Positions 33,843-45,778 of a stretch of DNA of 64,000 bases are shown piece by piece (position 1 is the first letter of the stretch; each line of letters opens with the position of its first letter). Position numbers and translations under genes: made by a program. Source of the stretch: Carex sylvatica. Its lineage: Eukaryota > Streptophyta > Magnoliopsida > Poales > Cyperaceae. The stretch is taken from assembly GCA_964058845.1 (NCBI GenBank), contig CAXKVR010000220.1, positions 1 through 64,000 of the forward strand. The letters are read 5' to 3'. The notes below the pieces were generated by a model. The model was not told the origin of the DNA, did not search any database, and saw only the letters and a list, made by a program, of their open reading frames with translations.

Positions 33843-35653
33843 ATGGCAGCCTCAGCCACCATAAGCTCCTACATCTCCACCATCAACAACCATCTCACCT
33901 CCAAATCCATCCCTTCGCTGCAACGAGTCTCCACCGCTCGTGTACCCCGCGCGAACTTCATGCCACATCTCACACAACAACTCTACCACACAGTACACAT
34001 TACTCCCAAACCTCGCATTTTTGGTCGGATTCTGGCCACGGTTTCGCAAGAAGAAGCCCCGGCTACTGCTGTCGAAGAAGGAGAGGAGGTGCAAGCAGTA
34101 AAAGAAGAGGAAGTGCAAGTGGAAGAGAGCGAAGCCGGAGGAGAAGAAGAGGCAGTGCCGGAGGAGCCGCAACTAAACACAAAATTGTATTTTGGGAATT
34201 TGCCTTACAATTGCGACAGTTCGCAATTAGCTGGTATTGTGCAGGAGTTTGCCACCCCTGAGATGGTTGAGGTGATTTCTTTTTTTCAATTCTCTACTAC
34301 AAAATTCAGATTAAAAAAGGGAGAAAATTTTGTTTAATTTACCAGTTATTATGCTTATTTGCCAGGAATCAGTTTAAATATTATTTCTTGTTGCATGTAC
34401 TGTGACCTGAAACACTGTCAAAATTTCACCTGGATTGGGCTAAATTGACAACCAATGAATAACTATTTTACAAGAAAAATCATTTTAGTCTTCAATTAAT
34501 AGTTATTTTTCCTTTACTTTGTATGATGTTAGGCCTTAATACAAGTAAAAAGGGCCTATTCAATTTTCATGTCAGAAAATGAGCAGATCATCTTTCTCTT
34601 TTTGATTGTTTTTGTATGATTAAACAAGTGTTCATGTCACTTTTCAGGTGCTTTATGACAGGCAAACAGGGAGGAGCAGAGGGTTTGCATTTGTAACCAT
34701 GAGCTCAATTGAGGATTGCGAACTCGTCATTCAAAATTTAGATGGACAGGTTGCCTTTCTTTTCAACAGTATCATGGTTTGCTATATCAACAGTACCAAA
34801 TATTTTTCTAAAACAAATGAAAAGAGAAAAGTAAAAGTATTATATCTAGCATAAGGTAAGATTTAAAACGGTGCGGTCTTTTGCTCGAGTTTCAGTGAGG
34901 GTTAAAATTTGATTGTGAGATTAAAAAGTGGGGTTGAAATATATAAGACAAAAGGAGCAAATGTCAATTTTGTTAATAATTCTAGGAAATAGATCAGAAT
35001 AATTTAGCATGGGGATCGAGATTGAAATCCATGAACTTAATTTTTTCTTGAAAAAAGGGAACATATCATAGTAAGTGCTTTACTTATTTACTTTTATTTA
35101 GCAATTTAATGGAAGAACAATGAGGGTGAATTTATCGGACAAGCCAAGACCAAAGGAGCCGTTGTACAATGAAACCGAATACAAGTTGTTCGTGGGCAAC
35201 CTTTCATGGAATGCCACAGCACAGAATCTTCAAGAGGTATTCGGGAAATGTGGCAATGTGGTCTCCGCTCGGGTCCTATATGATGGTGACACGGGTAGGT
35301 CACGTGGTTACGGATTTATTTGCTATTCAACCAAGGAGGAGATGGAAGAAGCACTTGCAAGTCTTGATGGCGAGGTAACCTACTCTCTCTTTTAACCTAA
35401 ATCAGCCCTTTTTTTTTTACTGATACGGTACAACAACTGCAAGTGACTTATTTTCTATGAAAAAACAAATCAGTTGCTAGGGAATCAGACTAACTAGCAT
35501 CTGATAAACTACTAATTGTTTCCTCCAATGATTAGTTTATTATATTTTCTACAAATTATAATCATGATTTTTGGTATAATAACATTTTAACAGGAGATTG
35601 ACGGGAGAGCGATCCGAGTTAGCGCGGCAGAGGGAAGGAGGAGCAGCTACTAA
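33843..35653 (+). CDS. Chloroplast ribonucleoprotein with two RRM domains
   Basis: Exons 33843-34271, 34648-34749, 35102-35374, 35594-35653; GT-AG borders, all phase 0; 287 aa. Residues 1 to about 65 are a Ser/Ala/Arg-rich plastid transit peptide. An acidic Glu-rich linker follows at about 70-108 (EEGEEVQAVKEEEVQVEESE), as in cpRNPs. RRM1 spans about 112-190, with RNP2 LYFGNL and RNP1 RGFAFVTM. RRM2 spans about 204-282, with RNP2 LFVGNL and RNP1 RGYGFICY. The protein ends RVSAAEGRRSSY. cpRNPs bind plastid mRNAs, stabilise them and aid editing. Intron 1 falls inside RRM1 and intron 3 near the end of RRM2. The length fits the 28-33 kDa class; which member cannot be told by eye. It could alternatively be called a 31 or 33 kDa RNP. 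Confidence 0.93.
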
Positions 35654-35955
35654 AAGGGAATTTTGCAGTTAATGCGAGTAGATGAGAAATTACAAGTACC
35701 AGCATTGCCAGAATGCAGCACATAAGAAGCCAGAAAGCAGTTTTTGCCATAGCAGGCTATGAAAGAAAAATGCTGGATGGCTTTTTTTGTATGAATGATC
35801 ATGAAATGAGCTCATTTACCAGTAGCACCACAGCAATTGCTTAATTGTCAGACAGATGTAGTAATTATTCAAACAGCTTTTCTTTGTTCTGGTTTTTTTT
35901 TTTTTGGGTATTGTACAATGCTATAGCTGTTCTTTTCTGGAACAACTCTGTTTTC

Positions 35956-35958
<3 letters not shown>

Positions 35959-35993
<35 letters not shown>
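35959..35993. repeat. (TG)n microsatellite
   Basis: About 17 TG units in the 3' flank of the RNP gene. It creates ORFs of Cys-Val or His-Thr repeats that are not genes. Confidence 0.95.
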
Positions 35994-35996
<3 letters not shown>

Positions 35997-36048
35997 TATT
36001 TCCTTCATGCTGCCAGCAAAAAATGCCACAAAAATAAGAAAACCAACC

Positions 36049-36237
36049 GGAAATAAATCTGTTGTGATACCAATGGAATAACATGGTCCTGTTATTCCGA
36101 TTTCAACCATTCAACTTTGTTGAGATTGGTGTGTGAAAAAGTTTCTTCATTCAGATTCGTGCATGAAAAACTTTGAATGGTTGAATCGGAATAACAGGAC
36201 CCTGTTATTCCATTGGAATCACAGTAGATTTATTTCC
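36049..36237. mobile_element. Small fold-back MITE
   Basis: Inverted termini GGAAATAAATCT (36049-36060) and AGATTTATTTCC (36226-36237). Each arm is about 70 bp and itself contains the palindrome GGAATAACA...TGTTATTCC. Possible short duplication AACC on both sides. Confidence 0.8.
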
Positions 36238-37260
36238 AAACCACAAATGTGTAGATTATTCCAGCTGAGCATTGCACAGACACTTTTCCACATAAATATA
36301 ACATTATGGAAAATCCAAATCATGAGAGTTGATATATGCTATGTTAATTGTTTAGGTTCGCATAGAAAAGTAGCGAAATTGTGATGTGATGTTAATTGTT
36401 ATGCATTATACATTTATACTCGATATAATTAATCAAATAAATCTTTGATATTAAAACTAGTAATTTTTTTTTCTAATATTTCATTCTTTTGCAGAGATAA
36501 TATTAATATACTATTCTCAAATAAATCAAAATACATGTCGAAAATTAACAAATTTGAAGCTAAATTTGTAAATGATCTGTTTGTTATGAAGGTTTCTGAA
36601 TTATTTAATACTAGTATATTAGTTTTCACTATATGAATGTAAGCCATAAAAAATCAAATTTGAAAAACGCAATTTACTTGTTTCCATAAATTAAATCAGG
36701 AAATGATTAATTAAGTTTAGAATAAGAAAATCAGGAAAACATTAATTAGAGGCAAATGTGGTATAAATCTAAAATATTTAGATTGTGCTCTGAATATTTG
36801 AAAATAAGTTCTGAAGATAGGGCTTCCCATAAAAAAGGATAGTTCAAATTCTTCTTCTAAAATTTTGAGTTGAGTAAATTTTATTTTTGCTATGTTCTTC
36901 TAATTCTTATAAGTAAAATAAGTTTAATGCTGAATATATTTTATGACCGTCTTCATAAACTTTTTATCATTTTGTTTTGTACCAAACAATATAAATATTT
37001 CGTACAATAAACATATATTATTTTTTGTGTGTGAGCAGTATTTGTTAGTTTGTAATAATCTAGAAGTCAATAATACGATAAATTATCATAAAGCTTTGTT
37101 CATGAATTGAGTTATTAAATAAACTGTCATTTTGTTGCCTTGAATATTATTACATTTGTGAATCATTCATTTATCTGACTAGAGTCAATAACTGGAATTG
37201 TGAAACTTCATAATATAGATGATATATATTCTTAAAAGTCACTAACCGAGGTAATTAGCA
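36238..37260. other. AT-rich intergenic, no gene seen
   Basis: Short ORFs on both strands overlap each other and lack similarity I can name. Confidence 0.5.
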
Positions 37261-38860
37261 GGAACACTAATTAACAGTTACAAGGTCAGTATGTGGATTA
37301 AAAGATGGTCAAGTTTTACAGACCACTGACAAGAGATGTCATTTTAATCACATAGATACATGTTCTAGGAACATGGTATTTGACAGACCCCGAATGAAAC
37401 ATTAAATGGAATTGTGTACGTGTCATTAATGTTTTCATTCAGTGTTAAGTTCTAAAGTATGAGGTATTCATCTTTCCTACTAAGAAATGTGTATGTGTGA
37501 TTGTTATCTAACGCTGTCGGTAAAACGCAGTTATAACGGTAGCTTTTCGGTACACATAACTTAGCTGAGGTAGTGATGGTTTACCAAAAGTACTATTGTC
37601 CCTCGTATCTCTATACGAGCTATAGCATCACTGGGCCCCTTGATAGAGTAAGATTATCTGCTAGCGGTATAATTACAAGAGTAATTATATTTGATATTCT
37701 GCTCAAGATCAAGAAAAGATTAAGTTTGCAAGGATGACACACACCTACCTTGAAACTGATCTGATAGCTATGAGACGAAAGAACTGACACGAGTAAAATA
37801 GTTTACTGGATCGTGATATTGTACAGTACAGCATCATCTGTGTAATTGGATGGTCATGATGCGTTATGCCAGATGCCTCTCATGATTATAGAAGTTAAAA
37901 CAGTTTTAATTCTATTTACCAACATAACACAGATCCTATTGGGTCACACCGTATAGGAGTTAATCGGAGAATCTTATTGATTAATTATAAATTGATTATA
38001 ATTAATATTAAGATGGTTATAATTAATTATACGTGTTATAATTAAATTATAAAATGTCATATAAGATGACAAGCAAAAACAACGGTTAATTTATAAACGT
38101 GCACGACACATTGTATAAAAATTACCGAAACAACAACCGCAAGAAATATAATTGTTCAGAACAATTATATATATGACATATGGATATTAATTGAATTTTG
38201 TCTTTTAAATTCATCATTATCCATACATGTCATCAATATTATCCACAATGGCAAAATGATCATTTCACACCAAGTGGCAAAATCTGATTTGGTTTCTTCC
38301 AATGGCATTTGTTGTAAATAGGCCAAACTTGGAGGGTATTTTGGTCATTTGGAAACCGACCCTATACCCTATAAATAGGGGTGGAGGGGTAGAGAGAAAA
38401 CCACTAATTTCTGAGATATCGAATCTGTCTGATCAGTTCGGTAATCTATTTTCTCTCTTTCTCGGTTTCTCTCCCAAATAGTGTTTCGGTTGGAAAAAGA
38501 AAGTTATACGTAGTTGACGTATAATCTTGCGGGTTGTTGAGAAGTATATTTACGGGATTGGTGAATAGTGTTTTCTCGAATTTTGCGGTATTTCAGTTTT
38601 TGCTCATTAGTGAATCTGAATAACTGCAAATTCGTGAATAGTGTTATTTCGTCCTTTTCTCGGTGAATAGTGTTTTTGCAGAAAACTGCAGTTTACAATA
38701 TTTCTGGCAATAAGAAATAAACCGCTCTTCGGTTAGTCCTGGTGGATAACCGATAGAGGTATCACACGTGTGATACTCCGAGACGAGTCATTCCCTGGTG
38801 TAGCTCTTCTCGCTCGGTCTGCTTTCCAATCAGAATTTGAAAACAAGGTATATACAAGTT
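37261..38860 (+). repeat. Probable LTR-derived block with promoter
   Basis: Non-coding but more structured than its surroundings. A TATA box CTATAAATAGGGG (38369-38381) is followed by a leader (GAGAGAAAACCACTAATT), then five 'gtgaatagtgtt'-like words at 38478-38680, a pattern I associate with plant LTR leaders. Ends are unclear: neither TG...CA nor a target duplication could be fixed, so the family is unassigned. Confidence 0.4.
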
Positions 38861-39133
38861 ATATTAATTTATTTAACTGGTAAGTAGATTAATGTTTTAG
38901 AAATCAATTATGGAGTAGATCTGTAAAAGGATTAAATAGGGTTATGATGTCAAAGGAATACGGAAGGTGGACCCCTTGGAATGTTTCATGACATATCCCG
39001 TTTAATCCTTGGATTAAAATTAGAAGTAAAATTTTTGTTTTACGTTTTTTCCGTACTTAATCAAATCAATGGGTTTGAATTGTCAAAACCCCTACAGTAT
39101 TGTGTGGTCATAATTTCACGTTACGTGCACAAC

Positions 39134-39155
39134 TTTTTTTTTTTTTTTTTTTTTT
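39134..39155. repeat. Poly(T) tract
   Basis: An uninterrupted run of 22 T. Just outside it, TTTCACGTTACGTG (39115) and CACAACGTGAAATT (39231) form a loose inverted pair. Confidence 0.9.
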
Positions 39156-39384
39156 AACTTCGATCAAAATCACTACTCATCAAGTATTTTGATTGGTTTG
39201 GTGAGGTTGCAACGTGAAAAAAAAATGTGGACACAACGTGAAATTGCAACCATTTAATTTTTTAACTGTAATTTTACGTTACGTTCGTGTTAAAAATAAA
39301 ATTTTACTCAAACCGTAAATTTTTAGTTTATTTTTTTTCTTAATGGTAAAAATAAAAATTTCGGTCAGAATGCACGGACCTTAT

Positions 39385-39805
39385 AAATATTCATGTGAAT
39401 ATTTGAGGTGGAATACACGGGAATTTTTTTTAAAAACCATAAATAAAAAGAATATTTTATCAAACTAATTTGATTGTTTTGGTTTTTACAAAAATTACAA
39501 GAACCGAGATGCTATTTTGATTTGGATTTTTTCTTTTTAACATAAATGAAATTTAAATGACATCTCAGTCCGAGATGTTTTCACAAGTATCCACATCATT
39601 TTTTTTTATAGAAATATGTGAAAATGACTCGGATCAAAATGACATCTCGATTCCTGAAAAAAAATTCAGACCGAAATAATATCTCAGTTCTTATGTTTTT
39701 TTTAAAAAACCAAAGCAATCAAATTGGTTTGATAATTTTTATTTTTTATTTATGGTTTCTAAAAAAAATCAATACACAGACTTTATAATATTCATGTGAA
39801 TTCTT
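39385..39805. mobile_element. Fold-back element with arms of about 150 bp
   Basis: The left arm (39385-39535) contains AACCATAAATAAAAAGAATA, ATTTGATTGTTTTGGTTTTT and 'agaaccgagatgctattt'. The right arm (39655-39805) carries the same blocks in inverse order and orientation. In the loop, 'gacatctc-gt-cgagatg' is another small palindrome. Target duplication not identified. Confidence 0.75.
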
Positions 39806-40191
39806 ATCGGACGGTCTGGATCTAAACAGATGCCAATCAGCTACTGTTACGTGGCTGTCTTCCCAATCAATGGCGCGCTCTATTCTGTTTAAGCACGAAT
39901 TCACATCCCCTCAGTTACCTGACTGAGTACAATTAAATCGGACGGTAAAAAATTAGAACTTTTAACTTGACAAGAATCTCAAAGCACTAATAATACTGCC
40001 CCCTCCATCATCCAGAACAGACACCGGATTGTATTAAATCTGATCCGTCCGTTCCAATTTTGTTGAGTCAGGTACCTGAGAGGATACGGATCCAGCACTC
40101 GGGCCCTCTACTCTTCACTCCAAAATCTTTTACCTACCTAATCACATTCCCAATTTCCCATCCATTTTCGTGGCCTAAAATCCTTCCAAAA

Positions 40192-40644
40192 ATGGCCACA
40201 GCCACCTCATCCTCTCTCCTCCTCCATCCTTCCTCCCTCTCCCGCCGTGCCGCTGTCTCCACCTCTAGCCTTCCAAGTCGAAGACAATCTCTCCTCCTCC
40301 TCCTCTCCCTCCCCGCTCCGTTTCTCGCCGTCACTGCTCCCTCCAGAGCGGCCGACATCGGATTTTTCGGGATAAGGAAGCGTGATCTGGTGAAGCTCGA
40401 GCAGGAGGTTGAGGAAGTCGTGAAGGAAGGGGAGGAGGCGGTGGAGAAAGAGCTGAAGACGGCTGAGAAGGAGATCGAATCGGCTGCTGCGGCTGTTGCG
40501 GCTGAGGCGGGGGGTGCTGGAGCGGGGTTACAGATCGCCGGTGATTTGGTGCAAGCCGGTGCAGTCGCCGGAGCAGAGGCGGTCAGTGTTTTGGTGGGAT
40601 TGTCAGTAGTTAATGGAATTCTTGGCACTGAGTCACAGAAATAA
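40192..40644 (+). CDS. Small intronless plastid/thylakoid-targeted protein, unknown function
   Basis: The ATG at 40192 (AAAATGGCC, good plant context) opens 150 aa. Residues 1 to about 35 are Ser/Arg-rich (transit peptide). Residues 34-52 form a hydrophobic stretch (SLLLLLSLPAPFLAVTAP) ending SRAA before DIGFFGIRKRDL, which looks like a bipartite thylakoid-type signal with Ala-x-Ala cleavage. Next comes a long charged amphipathic helix (about 62-100, Glu/Lys/Val heptad-like), then an Ala/Gly-rich segment and a weakly hydrophobic C-terminus (AGAEAVSVLVGLSVVNGILG). I recall plastid proteins of this shape but do not know a name. An in-frame ATG 132 bp upstream (40060) would add 44 residues; I prefer 40192 because the transit peptide starts there. 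GC-rich codon use contrasts with the AT-rich surroundings. Confidence 0.85.
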   Translation: MATATSSSLLLHPSSLSRRAAVSTSSLPSRRQSLLLLLSLPAPFLAVTAPSRAADIGFFGIRKRDLVKLEQEVEEVVKEGEEAVEKELKTAEKEIESAAAAVAAEAGGAGAGLQIAGDLVQAGAVAGAEAVSVLVGLSVVNGILGTESQK

Positions 40645-41890
40645 TCAAATAATTAATAGATGCATTTGGCTGTGGTTTCTTAAGTTTTGTGAATTTCTAT
40701 TTCATTTTTTTTGTCTCTTTATGTTTTAATGTGTTTATGAGCTTCTCATAGATGGCTATTAATATAATTCATCATATTTTCTCTCAAAAAATAATATTAG
40801 TAAATCAGCTACAATGAAACTATATCAGTGTTGTAAAAAAACATCTGTTTAGACTGATTAATCAATCGATTAGTTGTTGGCGTGTCATAAATTTTTTCGA
40901 CCAAGTAACCGATTATTTTTAATTATAACTTATTATTCTCAATTATTTCAAATTAATTGTTTGTCAGTACTCCGAACGTATACTGTTATTTACAACACTG
41001 ATAAATATGGGCTTCTTTTCGCTCTCTCTCTCTTTTCTTTCTATTTACTGGATATTGACTTGTATAAATTCTTTTTTATTACCGCAGAGTGGCTTCAAAT
41101 GCCCCGGATTTTCAAACTTATTTGAGAATTTAAATAAGTTAATTGGATTGAGGTTTTGAACTTCGATCTGAGCATTAATTGAGAGATAATGAACTCTTCA
41201 TATTAAATTCTTGAAATAATAATATTTTTTTGTAATTTTTTATGAATTTTGGTATGACTTATAATTATATAATTTTTATTATATACACGTGTCTTTAATA
41301 ATTTAAATCAGTCAATAAATAATAAAAATTAAAAAGCACGTAATTCAATTGCAACAGCGAATAACTTGTTCAATAATAAATTAAAATAATCCTATAAGAA
41401 CTTGCAAGGAATGTAATTTTTTTTTTCTCAATTCAATTTTCTTATCCGTTAATCTAATTGAACTAATATGAAGGGCTTATATATATATATTCCTTGATTA
41501 TATACTTCTGTGCAATAGAATAATAGTCCATATTATTCACATACTTAAGAAAAATATTTGAAACAATACATGTATGATAGACCACACAAAACTCTCTCTC
41601 TCTCTCTCTCTCTCAGCCAGCAAAACTTATTTGATATTAAATTTCAATCAAGATTAGTAAGACGTCTCTTGGTATTAAAATTAAAATGGACACATTTTAG
41701 ACTTGAATAATGAGAGATGTGGCACGTATAAAGTAAGAGGAATCCGAAATTTTTATTAATAGTATAAAAAAAAAATCAAAACATCTCTGTTTTGAGATAA
41801 TTTTATGAATATTTAAGTCACAGAGTCAATCTACAATCTCAATTAATAGAGTCTGCATAGACAATATATAACTCCAGTTTTACTTCTTCT
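40645..41890. other. Intergenic, no gene seen; (CT)n at 41592-41614
   Basis: AT-rich. A CT microsatellite of about 11 units sits at 41592-41614. Otherwise nothing I can name. Confidence 0.6.
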
Positions 41891-41895
41891 TTTTT

Positions 41896-42213
41896 CAGTG
41901 GGGTCCGCACCAAATTTTTTTTACTTTTACTTTTTTTTTTTTCTTCTTGAAATTTATCAATAAATTTTTTGGAATTTGTGTATTTGAAATTTGCATTTTG
42001 CGAGATAATGCCAAAGTTTTTTTTTGTTTTTTATAAATAATTGTTCTCAAAATTTTTTTGTTATGGTGCAAATTGGATCTACAGATTTCAGTTTGGGGCT
42101 GCAGATTGTCTGTACGAACTCTAATATTTGAGTCTGTAGATTAGCTCTACGGCATGAGTAAATCTGAAATTCCTCGGTGTTTTGAATTTTTTTTTTATGC
42201 TATAAATAAAAAT
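41896..42213. repeat. Diverged MITE of the 55-kb family (approximate left edge)
   Basis: The right end TATAAATAAAAATTTCGG resembles the terminal sequence of the element at 55172-55452. The interior contains 'gctgcagattgtctgtacg' and 'gtagattagctctacgg', which recall the 'gcagattggctctgcgg' core of that family. The left terminus is not recognisable. Confidence 0.45.
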
Positions 42214-42564
42214 TTCGGAAGAGGCATAATTAAACGGTATATTGAGATAGGTGAAAGAGGAACTTATATAATTATTCATATCTATAAAAATCATAACTTT
42301 ATTTTTTTCATAATACGTTAAATGATATATTCGCTAATGCACATATATTCGTTAGATGAAACTAATGCACATATTCCTCAAAAATATAAAATTTTAAATA
42401 TAAATTACATACATTTAGTTCTGATGCAAGTCGAAATGGCGTTTTTCAAAATAAATTGTTGGGTATAAAAGATGATGGATTTCGTTCTTCCAAGGTCCAA
42501 ATGCTTTTGTGCAATCCGCTTCATATATATATTGCAACAGAAAAGCATTTAACAAATACACTTT

Positions 42565-42596
<32 letters not shown>

Positions 42597-42601
<5 letters not shown>

Positions 42602-43012
42602 AGTCTACCATACATTGCAATGCATAGGCACCTCTAAGCATTGGACTATAAATCACCATATTCAAAGTCCAAATGACCGATCCAAACCGTTCATCTTGTT
42701 CTCCATATTAATATGTGCTTGGAGACCAAATTTTACATTTTTTGGAATTTGTTTACTATTTATTAAGCCACATTGAAAATCGCTGATCCAACGGTTACAG
42801 TAAAATCAAAAGGCACCGTTGGATCAGTAATTTTCAAAGTGACTTAATAAATAGTAAAAAAATTCCAAAAAATGTAAAATTTGGTCTCCAAGCACATATT
42901 AATATAGAGAACAAGATGAACGGTTTGGATCGGTCATTTGGGGTTTGAATCCGTGATTTATAGTCCAATGCATAGAGGTGCCTATGCATTGCAATGTATG
43001 GTAGACTTACTC
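42597..43012. mobile_element. Fold-back MITE, family member 2, in a (TA)n tract
   Basis: Near-perfect inverted repeat with arms of about 200 bp. Left terminus GGGTAAGTCTACCATACATT, right terminus inverted GAGTAAGTCTACCATACATT. The arms include 'tatgtgcttggagaccaaat', diagnostic of the family. Both sides are (TA)n, so it inserted into a TA microsatellite and the target duplication cannot be delimited. Confidence 0.9.
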
Positions 43013-43212
43013 ATATATATATATATATTTCCAACAAATACACTTCATCCAAAAATATTTGCTTCTGGTCGCTTTTTATTATAAAAACTGAACACGGATA
43101 TCTTTTCATATATAAGAGAAAATTTAAGACACAAGAAACAAATAAGAAAAACTTCGAGATTTGATTGGGGGATAAGAGATCGGGCCCACAAATCCGAATT
43201 TAAGGCCTAGAA

Positions 43213-43401
43213 ATGGAGATCATCTCCTCTCGCAATGGCGACTCTCCGCTTCTCTCCGTTTTTCTCCATTTCCTCTTCTCCTGTCTCATTTCTCCCTCCC
43301 TCTCTCTCCTCTTCCCGCCACTTCTCCCCTTTCGTATCTCTCCATCATCACAGATCGCTTTCCATTTCTCCAACTCGTCTTCTCTCATTCGCTGTCGCTG
43401 A
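43213..43401 (+). other. Overlapping upstream ORF in the first paralogue
   Basis: An ATG in strong context (GAAATGGAG) lies 22 bp before the main start in another frame. It opens 62 codons (MEIISSRNGDSPLLSVFLHF...) that overlap exon 1. The second paralogue keeps the same start, frame and stop (46551-46742). It is either a translational regulator or a by-product of transit-peptide composition. Confidence 0.4.
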
Positions 43402-45778
43402 ATCCGACTCCACTAAATTGCTTGATGACCAGTCCAGTCTACTCCTCCTCCAAGAGCTATCCGTAAGTTCTCTCTTTTTCTTTTTCGAAAAAAATATATT
43501 TACTCTTCATATATCTTGTTCTTGTTGAATTTCAGGATAGTCTGAAGCTTCCGCCTGATTTCCTCTCTTCACTCCACAAAGATCTCCGTATTGATGTAAG
43601 CTCATTCTTTTCAGAATTATTTTTCCTTCATTTGATTTTCGTTTTCTGACAAGGTATATATATATATATATTTTGTTGATTCTAATATGTACTGAAGCTT
43701 AATGATGCGGCATTTGATCTATCAAATGGACCTGTGATGGATGAGGTTAGTTCTGCACTTCTTTCTTTTTCAGAGATCTGATTCAATAGTACAAAATTAT
43801 GTTAGGTCAATTTTCTAAGACATAAGGTTACTTGAAATATATAATCATGATGAAAATTGATGAGATGCTTATCAACTTAGTTTCATGAAATTTACAATTG
43901 TCTATCAACTTAGCTTCTTTTCCCCTCTTCTAAAATTGCTAGGATTTTAATTTTGACATTTAACAGTAGAGTTAACTAATAAATTAGGTGAGCAATCGCC
44001 TGTTGTGGCCGGAATATACTTTCAAAAATTAATACCACATCCAGTAAAATTTAGTTAATGAAGTCTTTTTAGAGAAAAGATAACTACATAATGTTGTCTT
44101 TAATTTAAATTCAAATTTATAGAAATTCTAGTAATGATTATTGAGACATACTTTTCTTTTTTTAAAACAAATCCTTTGATTTCCTGTTACAGTGTGGTGA
44201 AGAACTGGGAGAAATGTTGCTAAATCTGTCTCGTGCTTGGGAACGTGGTGACACAGCAACTTCTAATAGTATTGCAGAGAAGCTTCCATCTATAGATAGC
44301 TCCTTAAAAGGAAGAGCCAAATCAGGCAAGAAATAATTTATAGTTCTCAATTGTTTACCAGTATTTCCTCATTTCTGCAATTTGTAATTTTTCTTCTTTT
44401 TTTATACTTAGTTTAGCACTCGGCAAGCGCTTGGTATCTGCGGGGCGAAGATTTCAGGTGATGGGGCAATATGGTAAAGGAGAGTTTCAAAGGGTAGGGT
44501 TAATTGGGAATTTATTATTGACATAGATTGTTTATATCTGTTATGTAAAGATGGATTTACTTTATAATAAACAAGATTTAAATGGCTGGTATGGATAGAT
44601 ACTGGTATCTTACAGTCTTACTTGACCATAATCTAGTATGTCTGGCATGGTACATGTATTGTTTGATTACATTAATCTGCCTGACCACAAAAATTTACTC
44701 GTGATATCAATAATCCCAATTCAATTAAAGAAAATGCCAACAACAAAAAATAGTACTTCAAAATAATGGCCTTTAGCTTCTGCATCAATATGTAACATTA
44801 CTGTCCCTTACCTCAAGACCAAATTGCTTGAGAGTTCTTTGGTAATTGCATTTTTAGCTCGGTATCTTTGTTAATTGTATGATTATTTAAACATAATATC
44901 TTACGGAAAAGGGATTAAAGTTGGTATATTTATTTCAGATAGCTAATTCAATGATTAAGACTGGAAAGGAGTTTTCTAAAACTCCAGTGCTTGCCACGGA
45001 TGAAGAACCTGACAACACAAGCAGGAAGTTGAAGGTGGTTATCTTTTTCCTTTCTTATAATTGTTTTATTTATGCGTAGTTGGATTAAGAGAAATGGAAA
45101 ATTGACAAGAGTGTAACAAAATTTTAAAAATATATTTCAGTTTGGAGAGTTCGAGTTTGAAGTGACCCCAGAGAAAGCAAACATTGGTGCTGCAGTTGGT
45201 TTGCTTTTTGGGTAAGAAAATTTGGTTTTCTGGTATCCTAACTTCAGGGATGTTCTCTTATGCGTGATTCAATCTTTTGATCAACCAAGCTGACCAGAAT
45301 CATTGGTTTAGAATTACTTAGCTAATCTTTCATTAAATATTGCATCATGACAAGTTAGGTATGATATTTCTTTACTGTGCCTAATGATATAAAACTTGTC
45401 AAGTAATCAACAAGTAAATACAAAATTAATATCAAATAGTTGAAACTGTCTGGTGATTTATGATCTTATCTGATTAGGGTTTTGTCGTGGGCACTAACAC
45501 AAGGAGTACAAAGCACACCAGAAAGCTCGCTACAATATGTGAATGACAATGCTCTGATGCTAGCAAAGGTATATAAAATAAAATTTCAATGTTTCTCCAT
45601 TTTTCTCAATAAAAGTTGAAATTTCCTGTCTAACTGAACTCATTGCATGAACTTGGTGTAGTCTTTAAGGGGAACACTTCTTGTGCTGTGTTACTCGTCA
45701 ACTGTATTATCTGTAGTAACTTCAATAGGACTTCTCTTGCTAGGAAGGCAACTGAGCTCAGAAAGTAAACCTGAGTAG
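43235..45778 (+). CDS. Plastid-targeted two-TM protein, paralogue 1 of a tandem pair
   Basis: Nine exons: 43235-43462, 43536-43595, 43698-43745, 44193-44325, 44417-44493, 44939-45034, 45141-45211, 45478-45568, 45662-45778; 306 aa. All introns are GT-AG except intron 4, which uses GC-AG (AAATCAG/GCAAGA), conserved in the paralogue. Residues 1 to about 50 are Ser/Phe/Pro-rich without acids (transit peptide). The middle is soluble and helical (CGEELGEMLLNLSRAWERGD, KRLVSAGRRFQVMGQYGKG). Two hydrophobic segments close the protein: about 224-245 (IGAAVGLLFGVLSWALTQG) and 269-300 (SLRGTLLVLCYSSTVLSVVT onward). It is probably a plastid inner-envelope or thylakoid membrane protein. I do not recognise the family and assign no function. 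Confidence 0.88.

Noticed and set aside
33852..34180. Minus-strand ORFs opposite the RNP gene
   Set aside because: Shadows of a biased exon (transit peptide and Glu-rich linker). The plus-strand gene is clear.
35865..36110. ORFs with Cys-Val or His-Thr repeats
   Set aside because: Created by the (TG)n microsatellite.
40134..40628. 164-aa minus-strand ORF
   Set aside because: Shadow of the GC-rich plus-strand gene; Ala/Pro/Ser-only composition.
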